A DNA stretch of 64,000 nucleotides from positions 7,351,501 to 7,415,500 of the forward strand of contig NZ_CP112880.1 of assembly GCF_028747205.1 (NCBI RefSeq), read 5' to 3'. Positions 8,096 to 18,015 of this stretch are shown piece after piece. A model generated the notes under the pieces. It ran no database searches and had not been told where the DNA came from. It saw only the letters and a list, made by a program, of their open reading frames with translations. A program made the translations under genes and the position numbers. Numbering within the stretch: the stretch's first letter is position 1; each line of letters begins with the position of its first letter. The stretch is from Streptomyces sp. CA-278952 (GTDB lineage: Bacteria; Actinomycetota; Actinomycetes; Streptomycetales; Streptomycetaceae).

Positions 8096-9933
8096 GCCCT
8101 CTCCTCGATTTCCTGGATGCTCTTCATGGCGGGGACTTCGCCGACGCCGTCCAGCGCGCTCGCGGCGGCCGCCTCGTCGTCGGTCTCCCGGGTGACGACC
8201 GCCCGGTAGCGGGGTTCGGTGCGCACCAGGTCGCGGTGGGTTCCCACGGCGACCACCGTGCCCTCGTGGACGAGCACCACCCGGTCGGCGGCGTCGAGCA
8301 GCAGCGGGGACGAGGCGAACGCCACCGTCGTACGGCCCCGGCGCAGCTTCGCGATCCCGGCGGCGACCCGGGCCTCGGTGTGCGAGTCGACCGCGGAGGT
8401 CGGCTCGTCCAGCACCAGCGCCTCCGGGTCGGTGACCAGCGACCGGGCCAGCGCCAGGCGCTGGCGCTGACCACCGGACAGGGACCGGCCGCGCTCGGTG
8501 ATCCGGGTCCGCATCGGGTCCCCGTCGTTGTCGGGCGAGGCCTGCGCCAGGGCGCTCAGCACATCACCGCACTGCGCCGCCTCCAACGCCGCCTCGGCGG
8601 TGACCAGGCCCGAGGCCGGGATGTCCAGCAGCTCCTGGAGCGTGCCGGACAGCAGCACCGGGTCCTTGTCCTGGACCAGCACCGCGGCCCGTGCCGTGTC
8701 CAGCGGGATCTCGTCCAGGGCGACCGCGCCGAGCAGCACCGACGGAGTCCCCGCCGAAGCAGCCCCGTCCTCCTCGCCGGTCTCCGCGTGCCCGCCGAGC
8801 CGTTCGGCCAGCCGGCCCGCCTCGTCCGGGTCGCCGCAGACGACGGCGGTGAACTGCCCCCGGGGAGCCATCAGCCCGGTCGCCGGGTCGTACAGATCAC
8901 CGGAGGGCGTCACCCCCTCGACGGTGGCCTCCCGCGCACTGCGGCGCAGCGCCAGCACGCGCACCGCACGCTGGGCGGACGGCCGCGAGAAGGAGTACGC
9001 CATCGCGATCTCCTCGAAGTGGCGCAGCGGGAACAGCATCAGGGTGGCCGCGCTGTAGACGGTGACCAGCTGGCCGACGTCGATGCGGCCGTCCCGGGCC
9101 AGCGTCGCCCCGTACCAGACCAGGGAGATCAGCAGGATCCCCGGCAGCAGCACCTGCACCGCCGAGATCAGCGCCCACATCCGGGCCGAGCGCACCGCCG
9201 CCCGGCGGACCTCCTGGGAGGCGCGGCGGTAGCGGCCGAGGAACAGCTCCTCGCCGCCGATACCGCGCAGCACGCGCAGTCCGGCGACCGTGTCCGAGGC
9301 CAGCTCGGTGGCCTTGCCCGCCTTCTCGCGCTGCTCGTCGGCGCGCCGGGTGGCGCGCGGCAGCAACGGCAGCACGGCCAGGGCGAGCACCGGCATGGCG
9401 AGCGCCACGATCAGGCCGAGGGAGGGGAGGTAGAACGCCAGTCCCACACAGATCACCACGAGGGCGGTGGCGGCGGCCGCGAAGCGGGAGAGCGCCTCGA
9501 CGAACCAGCCGATCTTCTCCACATCGCCGGTCGAGACGGCGACGACCTCACCGGCCGCGACCCGCCGTGTCAGCGCCGAGCCCAGCTCGGCGGTCTTGCG
9601 GGCGAGCAGTTGCTGGACCCGGGCGGCGGCGGTGATCCAGTTGGTCACGGCGGTCCGGTGGAGCATGGTGTCGCCGACGGCGATCAGGACGCCGAGGGCG
9701 ACGATGAGGCCGCCGGCCAGGGCGAGCCGCTCCCCGGAGCGGTCGATGACGGCCTGGACGGCGAGTCCCACGGTGACCGGGAGACCGGCGATGCCCAGCT
9801 GGTGCAGCAGCCCCCAGGAGAGGGCCTTCAGCTGCCCCGCGAGCTGGTTGCGCCCGAGCCAGTAGAGGAATCGAGGGCCTGAACGGACATCGGGGTCGCC
9901 GGGATCCGAATACGGAAGGTCGCGAATCTGCAT
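8092..9933 (-). CDS. ABC exporter half-transporter, ATPase + membrane domain (subunit 1)
   Basis: A 613-residue partner of the overlapping downstream exporter half. A type-1 exporter membrane domain (about residues 40-330) precedes a nucleotide-binding domain with an intact LSGGQRQRLALARSL signature and Walker B ALVLDEPTSAVD. Its own Walker A is not recognisable: the region after the membrane domain reads GQFTAVVCGDPDEAGRLAE where a GxxGxGKS loop is expected. Each subunit therefore lacks a different ATP-site element, the classic asymmetric heterodimer pattern. The start is placed at the ATG at 9931-9933; the frame is open 36 codons further up, but that stretch looks non-coding. Confidence 0.85.
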   Translation of the reverse strand: MQIRDLPYSDPGDPDVRSGPRFLYWLGRNQLAGQLKALSWGLLHQLGIAGLPVTVGLAVQAVIDRSGERLALAGGLIVALGVLIAVGDTMLHRTAVTNWITAAARVQQLLARKTAELGSALTRRVAAGEVVAVSTGDVEKIGWFVEALSRFAAAATALVVICVGLAFYLPSLGLIVALAMPVLALAVLPLLPRATRRADEQREKAGKATELASDTVAGLRVLRGIGGEELFLGRYRRASQEVRRAAVRSARMWALISAVQVLLPGILLISLVWYGATLARDGRIDVGQLVTVYSAATLMLFPLRHFEEIAMAYSFSRPSAQRAVRVLALRRSAREATVEGVTPSGDLYDPATGLMAPRGQFTAVVCGDPDEAGRLAERLGGHAETGEEDGAASAGTPSVLLGAVALDEIPLDTARAAVLVQDKDPVLLSGTLQELLDIPASGLVTAEAALEAAQCGDVLSALAQASPDNDGDPMRTRITERGRSLSGGQRQRLALARSLVTDPEALVLDEPTSAVDSHTEARVAAGIAKLRRGRTTVAFASSPLLLDAADRVVLVHEGTVVAVGTHRDLVRTEPRYRAVVTRETDDEAAAASALDGVGEVPAMKSIQEIEERA

Positions 9934-10054
9934 GACGTCCCAGGGCTTGTGAAACGGAGATCCGGATGGACCTCGAAGAACGGGGTGACGTGCAAGGTTC
10001 CCTGTTCGCCCCGGTCCGGGGCAACCGGTTTTCCGGCCCACTCCGCAGCCCTGC

Positions 10055-10085
10055 GGGGTCCCGGGCCCACGCGGCCCGGGACCCC
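10055..10085 (-). terminator. Strong hairpin terminator
   Basis: A perfect 13-bp stem (GGGGTCCCGGGCC pairing with GGCCCGGGACCCC) with a 5-nt loop lies 7 bp beyond the stop of the minus-strand GH109-like gene. It is the best hairpin in this part of the window. Confidence 0.65.
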
Positions 10086-10092
10086 GGGGACG

Positions 10093-11568
10093 TCACTCCG
10101 CGGGCTTCTCGGAGTCCATGCCGGACCGGGCCTTCTTCCACTCGCCCCGGGTGAAGTCCGGGATCGGCAGCGGCGCGCCCTTGGCCTTGATGGAGAGATG
10201 GCTCAGCGGCACGGGGGCCGTCCAGACCGCCGCGTCGTACACGTCGAAGTCGGGGACCAGGCCGAGCCGCATGCACTGCATCAGCCGGAAGACCATCATG
10301 TAGTCCATGCCGCCGTGCCCGCCCGGCGGGTTCGCGTGCTCCTTCCAGAGCCAGTGGTCCCACTCGGCGTACTTCTTGAAGTCGTCCCACTGGTGGTTGG
10401 TGTTCGTGGGCTCCAGATAGATCCGCTCCGGGTAGTCCTCGAACACGCCCCGCGTACCGCCGAGGCTGTTGATCCGCGAGTACGGGTGCGGGCTCGACAC
10501 ATCGTGCTCCAGCCGGATCACCCGGCCCTTGGCCGTCTGTACGAGGCTGATCGTCCGGTCGGCCCCGATGTACGACTCCTTCCAGCTGGGGTCGCCGGCC
10601 GGCACGTGCTCCTTGCGGTACTCGGCGAGCGACAGGGCCGGCGTGCCGATGCTCGTGATGCTCACAACCCGGTCGCCCCGGTTGACGTCCATGTAGTTGG
10701 CGACCGGCCCGAACCCGTGGTTGGGGTAGAGGTCACCGCGCAGCCGGGTGTGCCACAGCCGGCGCCAGGGGCCCTCGTAGTAGTCGGGGTCGAACATCAG
10801 CTCGCGCAGATCGTGGTTGTACGCGCCCGCCCCGTGCAGCAGATCGCCGAAGAGACCCGCGTGCGCCATGCGCAGCACCCGCATCTCGTTCTTGCCGTAG
10901 CAACAGTTCTCCAGCTGCATGCAGTGGCGCCGGGTGCGCTCGGAGAGGTCCACCAGCTGCCAGAGCTCTTCCAGCCGCATGGCGATCGGGCACTCCACGC
11001 CGACGTGCTTCCCGTTCAGCATCGCCGCCTTCGCCATGGGGAAGTGGAGTTCCCAGGGCGTCGCCACGTAGACGAAGTCGAGGTCCCCGCGCTTGCAGAG
11101 GTTCTCGTAGTCGTCCTCGCCCTTGGCGTAGACGGTGGGTGCGGGCTGACCGGCGGCCGTCACCTTGGCCGCGGCCTTCTCCGCCTTGTCCCGGACCGGA
11201 TCGCAGACCGCCTTCACCTGGACGCCCGGCACGGCGAGGAACAGGTCGATCATGCTGCCGCCCCGGTTGCCGAGGCCCACGATGCCGACCCGGATCGTGG
11301 AGCGCCCCTCGAAGCGGACGCCCGCCATGGTGCGGCCCTGCCGGGCGGGTGCGGCGGCGGCCGCTTCCGCGGCGGAGAGGGCTTGCGGGGCGGTCGCCTC
11401 GGCCGCCGACGCGTTCCCCGTGCCCAGTGCGCCGAGGCCGAGTCCGGCGCCGGCCACCCCCGCCGTGGTCCACAGCACCGAACGCCGGCTGGGGTCCTGC
11501 CGCGACGCTTCGTCGCCGTGCGGGGGTATGTCCTGCGGATCCGGTGCGGGCCGGGCGTCGTCGTTCAT
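10093..11568 (-). CDS. Secreted Gfo/Idh/MocA-family protein, GH109-like
   Basis: A 491-residue protein with a twin-arginine signal ([16 protein letters not shown], residues ~27-42), so it is probably exported folded with its cofactor. The NAD-binding Rossmann motif is [11 protein letters not shown], followed by the family motif [12 protein letters not shown] and the active-site region [11 protein letters not shown]. Near the C-terminus is GGHGGMDY, typical of the GH109 branch, where NAD-dependent alpha-N-acetylgalactosaminidases are known. Whether this one cleaves a glycoside or oxidises a sugar cannot be decided from sequence. The ATG at 11568 has a strong GGAGG ribosome-binding site 6 nt upstream; the open frame above it is ignored. 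Confidence 0.8.
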   Translation of the reverse strand: MNDDARPAPDPQDIPPHGDEASRQDPSRRSVLWTTAGVAGAGLGLGALGTGNASAAEATAPQALSAAEAAAAAPARQGRTMAGVRFEGRSTIRVGIVGLGNRGGSMIDLFLAVPGVQVKAVCDPVRDKAEKAAAKVTAAGQPAPTVYAKGEDDYENLCKRGDLDFVYVATPWELHFPMAKAAMLNGKHVGVECPIAMRLEELWQLVDLSERTRRHCMQLENCCYGKNEMRVLRMAHAGLFGDLLHGAGAYNHDLRELMFDPDYYEGPWRRLWHTRLRGDLYPNHGFGPVANYMDVNRGDRVVSITSIGTPALSLAEYRKEHVPAGDPSWKESYIGADRTISLVQTAKGRVIRLEHDVSSPHPYSRINSLGGTRGVFEDYPERIYLEPTNTNHQWDDFKKYAEWDHWLWKEHANPPGGHGGMDYMMVFRLMQCMRLGLVPDFDVYDAAVWTAPVPLSHLSIKAKGAPLPIPDFTRGEWKKARSGMDSEKPAE

Positions 11569-11830
11569 CGAGCCTCCAGGTGGGGTTGGGGGTTCAGACG
11601 GTGCGCGAGCGCGTCCGGTCCCCGTACGGATGGCGAGCGCGGGGACCGGGTCTCGGTAAGGACCCTGGAGGGTGAGGCTGATGGTGCGCAAGAGAGGTAT
11701 TTGGACTCTCGTCCTCAAACCATGGACTTTCTTCACGGCACGCCGAAGCCCCGACTGGTGCAACCAATCGGGGCCTCGAAACGCTCACATGTGCACGTCG
11801 GGAGAAGTACCGGGGCCCGACCTCGAGTGC

Positions 11831-14776
11831 TCAGCGGAGGGTCGGACGGGTGGCGTGCTCCAGCTCGATCAGCGCCGAGCGGTAGGGATGCCCGGTGGCC
11901 CGTTCCATGCCGATCTCGCACATCCGGTTCGCCGACAGATAGGTGTCGTAGTCGCGGAGGCCGACCTCGGCCGCCTCCTTGGCCGTCGCCGAATCGGTCA
12001 ACTCCTTGTGCAGCATCCCCCGGTCGCCCGCGAACGCGCAGCACCCCGCGTCGTCCGGCACCACGACCTCGTCCGCGCATGCCTCGGCCAGTGCGCGCAA
12101 CTGCCCCACGTCACCCAGGTGCTCCATCGAACAGGTCGGATGCACGACGGCCGACCCGGCGGTGCGGAACACCGTCAGCTCCGGCAGCAGTTCGTCGGCC
12201 GCCCACACCAGCGAGTCCACGACGGTCAGTTCACGGTGCAGCGCCCGGTTGTCCTCGCTGAGGTAGGGCACCACCTCCTCGGCGATGCCGAGCGTGCACG
12301 AGGACGCGTCCACGACCAGCGGCAGCGCCCCGCCCGCCGTCCAGCCCCAGGCGGCCTCCACGATGCGGTTCGCCATGATCCTGTTGCCCGCGTCGTACCC
12401 CTTGGAGTGCCAGATCGTCGCGCAGCACGTCCCCGCGACGTCCTCCGGGATCCACACCGGCTTCCCGGCCCGCCCCGACACGGCGACCACCGCCTCGGCC
12501 AGGGAGAGGCCGGGGCGGCCGTCCGGCCCGGCGAAGATGCGGTTGACGCAGGCCGGGTAGTAGACCGCGCTCGCCCCGACCCGGTCCGTACGCGGCAGCC
12601 GTCGGGCCGCGGCCCCGGGGATCTGGGGCAGCCACTCCGGTACGAGATCGGGGCGGACGGCCCTGCGGGCGAGCCGCGTCACGGCCCCGAGCGGACCGTC
12701 GCCCACCCGGTCGCCGACCGCGTCGGCCACCGCCACGGCCAGCCGCGCCGAGGCCTCCACCACACGGAAGTTCTTCGCGGTCAGCGCGGCGATCCGCTCC
12801 TCGCGCGGCGTGTGCCTGCGGTGCCGGAAGCCCTTCATCATCGCCCCGGTGTCGATGCCGACCGGACAGGCGAGCTTGCAGGTGGAGTCCCCGGCGCACG
12901 TGTCCACGGCGTCGTACCCGTAGGCGTCCAGCAGACCGGCCTCGACCGGCGAACCGTCCACCTGGCGCATCATCTCCCGGCGCAGCACGATCCGCTGGCG
13001 CGGCGTGGTCGTCAGGTCCTCGCTGGGACAGGTCGGTTCGCAGAAGCCGCACTCGATGCACGGGTCGGCGACCGCCTCCACCTTCGGAATGGTCTTCAGA
13101 CCCCGCAGATGGGCTCGCGGATCCCGGTCCAGGATGATACGGGGAGCGAGCACCCCTGCGGGATCGATGACCTGCTTCGTCCGCCACATCAACGCGGTGG
13201 CGCGCGGCCCCCACTCCCGCTCCAGGAAGGGCGCGATATTGCGTCCGGTGGCGTGCTCCGCCTTGAGCGACCCGTCGAAGCGGTCGACCACCATGGCGCA
13301 GAACTCCTGCATGAAAGCGTCGTACCGCTCGACGTCGGCCGGCTTCGCCGCGTCGAACGCGAGCAGGAAGTGCAGATTGCCGTGCGCGGCGTGACCGGCC
13401 ACGGCGGCGTCGAAGCCGTGCCGCGACTGGAGCTCCAGCAGCGCCTCGCAGGCATCGGCCAGCCGGGCGGGGGGCACCGCGAAGTCCTCCGTGATCAGGG
13501 TGGTGCCCGAGGGCCGGGACCCGCCGACCGCCGTGACGAACGCCTTGCGGGCCTTCCAGTACCCGGCGATCGTCCCGGCGTCCCGGGTGAAGGCGTTGGT
13601 CACCGACACCGCAGGGACGACGAGGTCCAGACCGGCGACGACGGCGTCGGCCGCCCGCTCGAACGCCTCCTGGCCCGGCTCGTCGGCCGCCCGGAACTCC
13701 ACCAGCAGCGCGGTCGTCTCCCGGGGCAGCGCCGCCCAGTCCGCCGGAACGCCCGGCACGCTGACGGAGGCGCGCAGGGTGTTGCCGTCCATCAGCTCCA
13801 CGGCGATGGCCCCCGCCTCGTTGAACCGGGGCACGGCGGCCGCGGCGGCGGTGAGGGAGGGGAAGAACAGCAGGGCGCTGGAGATCCGCCGGTCGAGCGG
13901 CAGGGTGTCGAAGACGACCTCGGAGATGAAGCCGAACGTGCCCTCGGAGCCGACCATCAGCCCTCGCAGGATCTCCACCGGCGTCGCCCCGTCGAGGAAG
14001 GCGTCCAGGCGGTAGCCGTTGGTGTTCTTGATCGTGTACTTGGCGCGGATGCGGGCGGTCAGCTCCTCGTCCGCCTCGATCTCCGCCTTCAGCTCCATCA
14101 GCCCCGCGCACAGCTCCGGTTCGGCGCGGGCCAGCTCCTCGTCGGCGGCCGGATCGGCGGTGTCGACGACGGTGCCGCTCGGCAGGACGAAGGTGAGCGA
14201 GGCGAGCGTCCGGTAGGAGTTGCGGGTGGTGCCCGCGGTCATACCCGAGGCGTTGTTGGCGACGACCCCACCGACGGTGCAGGCGATGGCGCTGGCCGGA
14301 TCGGGGCCCAGCAGCCTGCCGTGCCGGGCCAGGGCGATGTTGGCCCGCATCACCGTCGTCCCCGGCCCGATCCGGGCCCGCGCCCCGTCGTCCAGCACCT
14401 CGACGCCGGTCCAGTGGCGGCGTACGTCGACGAGGATGTCCTCGCCCTGCGCCTGGCCGTTGAGGCTCGTGCCCGCGGCCCGGAAGACCACGTGACGGCC
14501 CTTGCCGTGGGCGTACGAAAGGATCGCGGAGACGTCGTCGAGATCCTCGGGGACCAGCACGACCCGGGGGAGGAAGCGGTAGGGGCTGGCGTCGGAGGCG
14601 TACCGCACGAGGTCGGAGATCTTCCAGAGCACCTTGTCGGCGCCGAGCAGGGCCGTCAGCTCGCGGCGCAGCGGCTCCGGGGTGCCGCCCGCGCTGCGGT
14701 CGGTGACGCGATCGGGGGCGGGTTCCCGTGCGGTTCCGGGGCGCAGGGCTTCCGGGTCGGGCTCCAGCAGCGGCAT
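11831..14776 (-). CDS. FAD-linked oxidase with 4Fe-4S and CCG domains (D-lactate/glycolate dehydrogenase type)
   Basis: A 981-residue multidomain enzyme. The order is an FAD-binding type 4 (PCMH) domain (VFRAAGTSLNGQAQGEDI and a VGGVVANNASGM loop), an FAD-oxidase C-terminal domain with VAGHAAHGNLHF, a ferredoxin module with CIECGFCEPTCPS and CAGDSTCKLACPVG, and a C-terminal cysteine-rich (CCG) region containing CVNR, CCAT, CSME and CCAFAGDRG. Such fusions oxidise D-2-hydroxy acids (lactate, glycolate) and pass electrons through Fe-S centres to the respiratory chain. A GAGGAG motif abuts the ATG at 14785 and lies 9 nt before the ATG at 14776, so the second ATG is the better start. Confidence 0.82.
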   Translation of the reverse strand: MPLLEPDPEALRPGTAREPAPDRVTDRSAGGTPEPLRRELTALLGADKVLWKISDLVRYASDASPYRFLPRVVLVPEDLDDVSAILSYAHGKGRHVVFRAAGTSLNGQAQGEDILVDVRRHWTGVEVLDDGARARIGPGTTVMRANIALARHGRLLGPDPASAIACTVGGVVANNASGMTAGTTRNSYRTLASLTFVLPSGTVVDTADPAADEELARAEPELCAGLMELKAEIEADEELTARIRAKYTIKNTNGYRLDAFLDGATPVEILRGLMVGSEGTFGFISEVVFDTLPLDRRISSALLFFPSLTAAAAAVPRFNEAGAIAVELMDGNTLRASVSVPGVPADWAALPRETTALLVEFRAADEPGQEAFERAADAVVAGLDLVVPAVSVTNAFTRDAGTIAGYWKARKAFVTAVGGSRPSGTTLITEDFAVPPARLADACEALLELQSRHGFDAAVAGHAAHGNLHFLLAFDAAKPADVERYDAFMQEFCAMVVDRFDGSLKAEHATGRNIAPFLEREWGPRATALMWRTKQVIDPAGVLAPRIILDRDPRAHLRGLKTIPKVEAVADPCIECGFCEPTCPSEDLTTTPRQRIVLRREMMRQVDGSPVEAGLLDAYGYDAVDTCAGDSTCKLACPVGIDTGAMMKGFRHRRHTPREERIAALTAKNFRVVEASARLAVAVADAVGDRVGDGPLGAVTRLARRAVRPDLVPEWLPQIPGAAARRLPRTDRVGASAVYYPACVNRIFAGPDGRPGLSLAEAVVAVSGRAGKPVWIPEDVAGTCCATIWHSKGYDAGNRIMANRIVEAAWGWTAGGALPLVVDASSCTLGIAEEVVPYLSEDNRALHRELTVVDSLVWAADELLPELTVFRTAGSAVVHPTCSMEHLGDVGQLRALAEACADEVVVPDDAGCCAFAGDRGMLHKELTDSATAKEAAEVGLRDYDTYLSANRMCEIGMERATGHPYRSALIELEHATRPTLR

Positions 14777-14810
14777 GTCGGCCATCTCCTCAGCGGCTAG
14801 GGCGCGGTGT

Positions 14811-15290
14811 TCAGCAGTGGCGTTCCGGCATGCCGTCGACCAGGGCGGACAGCAGACCGCCGAGGACCTCGCGCTGATCGGCGGTCAATGGGGCCAGGAT
14901 CTCCTCTGCGGCGGCCCGGCGCGCGCTGCGCAGGGACCGCAGCGTGGCGCGCCCCTCGTCCGTGATCTCGACGCGGACCACCCGGCGGCTGTCGGGATCC
15001 GGTGCGCGGCGCACGCGGCCGCTCGCCTCCAAGGCGTCGACCAGCGTCGTCACGGCCCGTGGAACGACGTCCAGGCGCCGGGCGAGATCCGCCATCCGGG
15101 GGGCCGCCTCGTAGCTCGCGACCGTCCGCAGCAGCCGGAACTGGGCCGGAGTGATGTCGATCGGTTCCAGCTGACGGCTCTGGATGCGGTGCAGCCGGCG
15201 GGTCAGCCGCAGCAGCTGCTCGGCGAGCAGGCCGTCGGTGTCGGGGGAGCCGGGGGAGCCGAGCGGACCGGGGGAATCGGGGGCGTCCAT
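14811..15290 (-). CDS. MarR-family transcriptional regulator
   Basis: A 159-residue winged-helix regulator. The DNA-binding helix-turn-helix is in MADLARRLDVVPRAVTTLVD (about residues 86-105) and the wing includes DSRRVVRVEITDEG, both typical of MarR. It is divergent from an ABC exporter gene with about 115 bp between the two starts. That intergenic stretch contains an inverted repeat suited to a MarR dimer, suggesting the protein represses itself and the exporter and is released by a toxic ligand that the exporter removes. The ligand is unknown. Confidence 0.85.
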   Translation of the reverse strand: MDAPDSPGPLGSPGSPDTDGLLAEQLLRLTRRLHRIQSRQLEPIDITPAQFRLLRTVASYEAAPRMADLARRLDVVPRAVTTLVDALEASGRVRRAPDPDSRRVVRVEITDEGRATLRSLRSARRAAAEEILAPLTADQREVLGGLLSALVDGMPERHC

Positions 15291-15314
15291 ACGGGAACAA
15301 TATCAGGACCTTGT

Positions 15315-15339
15315 TCATTGTGAGTATAGGTAACAATGA
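15315..15339. promoter_or_regulatory. Putative MarR operator
   Basis: A 7-bp inverted repeat, TCATTGT and ACAATGA, with an 11-bp spacer lies between the divergent marR-like gene and the ABC exporter gene, in locally AT-rich DNA. It is the only good dyad there. Binding by the neighbouring regulator is inferred from position. Confidence 0.45.
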
Positions 15340-15404
15340 GCTAAGCTCTCCATGTGCGAGGACCGGGTCCCTCCGGCCACGCCTCACGCCCGACGAAGGA
15401 GCCC

Positions 15405-17222
15405 ATGAAGCCCGACGAGTCCACGTGGACGCCCCCACCCGACGCCGACGCCGGCGCCGACCGGCCGCCCGCCGAGGTGCGCCGCATCCTCCGCCTCTTC
15501 CACCCCTACCGCGGCCGTCTGGCCGTCGTCGGCCTGCTGGTCGGCGCGTCCTCCCTGGTGTCGGTCGCCTCCCCGTTCCTGCTGCGGGAAATCCTGGACA
15601 CCGCGATCCCGCAGGGGCGCACGGGCCTGCTGACCCTGCTGGCGCTCGGCATGGTCCTCACCGCCGTGGTGACCAGCGTCTTCGGCGTGCTCCAGACCCT
15701 GATCTCGACCACCGTCGGTCAGCGCGTCATGCATGACCTGCGCACCGCCGTCTACACCCAGCTCCAGCGGATGCCGCTCGCCTTCTTCACCCGCACCCGC
15801 ACGGGCGAGGTCCAGTCCCGCATCGCCAACGACATCGGCGGTATGCAGGCGACGGTCACGTCCACCGCGACCTCGCTGGTCTCCAACCTCACGGCCGTCA
15901 TCGCGACCGTCGTCGCCATGCTCGCCCTCGACTGGCGGCTCACCGTCGTCTCGCTGCTCCTGCTGCCGGTCTTCGTCGCGATCAGCCGGCGTGTCGGCCG
16001 GGAGCGGAAGAGGATCACCACCCAGCGCCAGAAGCAGATGGCCGCGATGGCCGCCACGGTCACCGAGTCCCTCTCGGTCAGCGGCATCCTCCTCGGCCGC
16101 ACGATGGGCCGCTCCGACTCCCTCACCCGAGGCTTCGCCGAGGAGTCCGAGCGCCTGGTCGACCTCGAAGTGCGCTCCAGCATGGCCGGCCGCTGGCGGA
16201 TGTCGACGATCGGCATCGTGATGGCCGCCATGCCCGCCGTCATCTACTGGGCGGCGGGTCTCACCTTCGCGTCCGGAGCAGCCGCCGTCTCCATCGGCAC
16301 GCTGGTCGCCTTCGTCACGCTCCAGCAGGGGCTGTTCCGCCCGGTGGTCAGCCTGCTCTCCACCGGCGTGCAGATGCAGACCTCCCTCGCCCTCTTCCAG
16401 CGCATCTTCGAGTACCTCGACCTCACGGTGGACATCACCGAACCGGAGAAGCCGGTCCGCCTGGACAAGATCCGTGGCGAGATCGCCTTCGAGGACGTCG
16501 ACTTCAGCTACGACGAGAAGAACGGCCCGACGCTGACCGGCATCGACGTCACTGTTCCCGCCGGCGGCAGCCTCGCGGTCGTCGGCTCCACCGGTTCCGG
16601 CAAGTCCACCCTGAGCTACCTCGTGCCCCGGCTGTACGACGTCACCGGCGGCCGGGTCACGCTCGACGGGGTCGACGTCCGCGACCTGGACTTCGACACC
16701 CTTGCCCGCGCGGTCGGCGTCGTCTCCCAGGAGACCTACCTCTTCCACGCCTCGGTCGCCGACAACCTGCGCTTCGCCAAGCCGGACGCCACCGACGAGG
16801 AGATCGAGGCCGCAGCCCGCGCGGCACAGATCCACGACCACATCGCCTCCCTGCCCGACGGCTACGACACCCTGGTCGGCGAGCGCGGCTACCGCTTCTC
16901 GGGCGGTGAGAAGCAGCGCCTCGCCATCGCCCGCACCATCCTGCGCGATCCGCCGGTGCTGATCCTCGACGAGGCGACCAGCGCGCTCGACACCCGTACG
17001 GAACAGGCCGTGCAGCAAGCGATCGACGCCCTCTCCGCCGGACGGACCACGCTCACCATCGCGCACCGCCTCTCCACCGTCCGCGACGCGGACCAGATCG
17101 TCGTCCTGGAGGACGGTCGGGCCGCCGAGCGCGGTACGCACGAGGAACTGCTCGCCCGCGACGGCCGCTACGCGGCCCTGATCCGCCGCGACTCCCACCC
17201 TGCCCCGGTTCCGGCCCCCTGA
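15405..17222 (+). CDS. ABC exporter (fused membrane and ATPase domains)
   Basis: A 605-residue exporter. The six-helix membrane domain (about residues 30-320) has the conserved FFTRTRTGEVQSRIANDI coupling-helix region. The ATPase domain carries Walker A GSTGSGKST, signature FSGGEKQRLAIAR (FSGGE instead of LSGGQ), Walker B PVLILDEATSALD and H-loop TIAHRLS. All catalytic motifs are present, so it can act as a homodimer. The ATG follows a GAAGGAG ribosome-binding site. It is divergent from the MarR regulator, which probably controls it; a role in drug or lipid efflux is inferred. Confidence 0.88.
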   Translation: MKPDESTWTPPPDADAGADRPPAEVRRILRLFHPYRGRLAVVGLLVGASSLVSVASPFLLREILDTAIPQGRTGLLTLLALGMVLTAVVTSVFGVLQTLISTTVGQRVMHDLRTAVYTQLQRMPLAFFTRTRTGEVQSRIANDIGGMQATVTSTATSLVSNLTAVIATVVAMLALDWRLTVVSLLLLPVFVAISRRVGRERKRITTQRQKQMAAMAATVTESLSVSGILLGRTMGRSDSLTRGFAEESERLVDLEVRSSMAGRWRMSTIGIVMAAMPAVIYWAAGLTFASGAAAVSIGTLVAFVTLQQGLFRPVVSLLSTGVQMQTSLALFQRIFEYLDLTVDITEPEKPVRLDKIRGEIAFEDVDFSYDEKNGPTLTGIDVTVPAGGSLAVVGSTGSGKSTLSYLVPRLYDVTGGRVTLDGVDVRDLDFDTLARAVGVVSQETYLFHASVADNLRFAKPDATDEEIEAAARAAQIHDHIASLPDGYDTLVGERGYRFSGGEKQRLAIARTILRDPPVLILDEATSALDTRTEQAVQQAIDALSAGRTTLTIAHRLSTVRDADQIVVLEDGRAAERGTHEELLARDGRYAALIRRDSHPAPVPAP

Positions 17223-17327
17223 CTGCCGGTGCAGGATCGCCGGCCTCCGACTCCCGGCCTCCGGCCTCCGGGCGATGTGACGGTCAGATGTCACCGGCGC
17301 GAGGCGCGTACGGCATGATCGCCGCGC

Positions 17328-17939
17328 ATGAGAGCTCTCCTCGGGGTGGAACTCCCCGGCTACCGAACCGTGGACACCGACACCTGGCTCAATGACCACG
17401 GTGATGTGCTGTCACTGCACTTCTTCGACCTGCCGCCGGATCTGCCCGCCGCGCTGGACAACGGCCCCGCCCTGCGCCACGGCCTGACCCACTTGGCCGC
17501 CCGGGCGGGCGGCGGACTCATCGAGGCGTCGGTGAAGCGGCTGGGCGTGCTGCCCGCCCTGCGCCAGATACTCAAACTGCCGCTGCCGGGCCAGCGCAGC
17601 GGACAGGCGTTCATCGGCAGCTTCACCGTGCCGCGCGCCGGATGCAGCACCGTGGTGAAGATCCAGGCGGCGGAGCGCGGCATGACGGGCGCGCGGGAAG
17701 CCGTGGTGATGGCCAAGCTCGGCCCCGACCAGTACTTCCGGCCGCACCCCTACGCCCCCGAGGTCCAGGGCGGGCTGCCCTTCCACGCGGCGGACCACGC
17801 CCAGTGGGACGCGGAATTCCCGGACCACCCGCTCACCCGGGTCCGCCGGACGCTCGACACCCTCGCGGCGGCGGTGACAGTGGACCCCGGGTTCACCGCA
17901 CTGCCGCCCTTCACCGGGCCGGCGACGGCGAACGGCTGA
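17328..17939 (+). CDS. Conserved hypothetical protein
   Basis: A 203-residue soluble protein that I do not recognise. It has no signal peptide or membrane segment. Recognisable stretches are HGDVLSLHFFDLPPDL near the start, AFIGSFTVPRAGCSTVVKIQ in the middle and PYAPEVQGGLPFHAADHAQW towards the end. GC usage at third positions is like that of its neighbours, and a strong hairpin follows the stop, so it is very likely a real gene. Nothing in the neighbourhood suggests its role. Confidence 0.6.
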   Translation: MRALLGVELPGYRTVDTDTWLNDHGDVLSLHFFDLPPDLPAALDNGPALRHGLTHLAARAGGGLIEASVKRLGVLPALRQILKLPLPGQRSGQAFIGSFTVPRAGCSTVVKIQAAERGMTGAREAVVMAKLGPDQYFRPHPYAPEVQGGLPFHAADHAQWDAEFPDHPLTRVRRTLDTLAAAVTVDPGFTALPPFTGPATANG

Positions 17940-17963
17940 GCCGGCCGGCTCAGCACACACGGC

Positions 17964-18001
17964 GGCGCCGCCGCTCCCGTGGGACGGGGAGCGACGGCGC
18001 C
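17964..18001 (+). terminator. Hairpin terminator
   Basis: A 15-bp stem with one mismatch (GGCGCCGCCGCTCCC pairing with GGGAGCGACGGCGCC) and an 8-nt loop lies 24 bp after the stop of the preceding hypothetical gene. It may also end the small minus-strand gene just beyond it. Confidence 0.6.
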
Positions 18002-18015
18002 GGGCGGAGCAATGG

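Noticed and set aside
9949..14800. Two very long plus-strand frames (770 and 1042 codons)
   Set aside because: Both run opposite well-supported genes (the GH109-like protein and the FAD/Fe-S oxidoreductase) and show no domain motifs.
15384..17399. 671-codon minus-strand frame over the ABC exporter
   Set aside because: It is antisense to a gene with intact Walker and signature motifs; its composition is that of a shadow frame.
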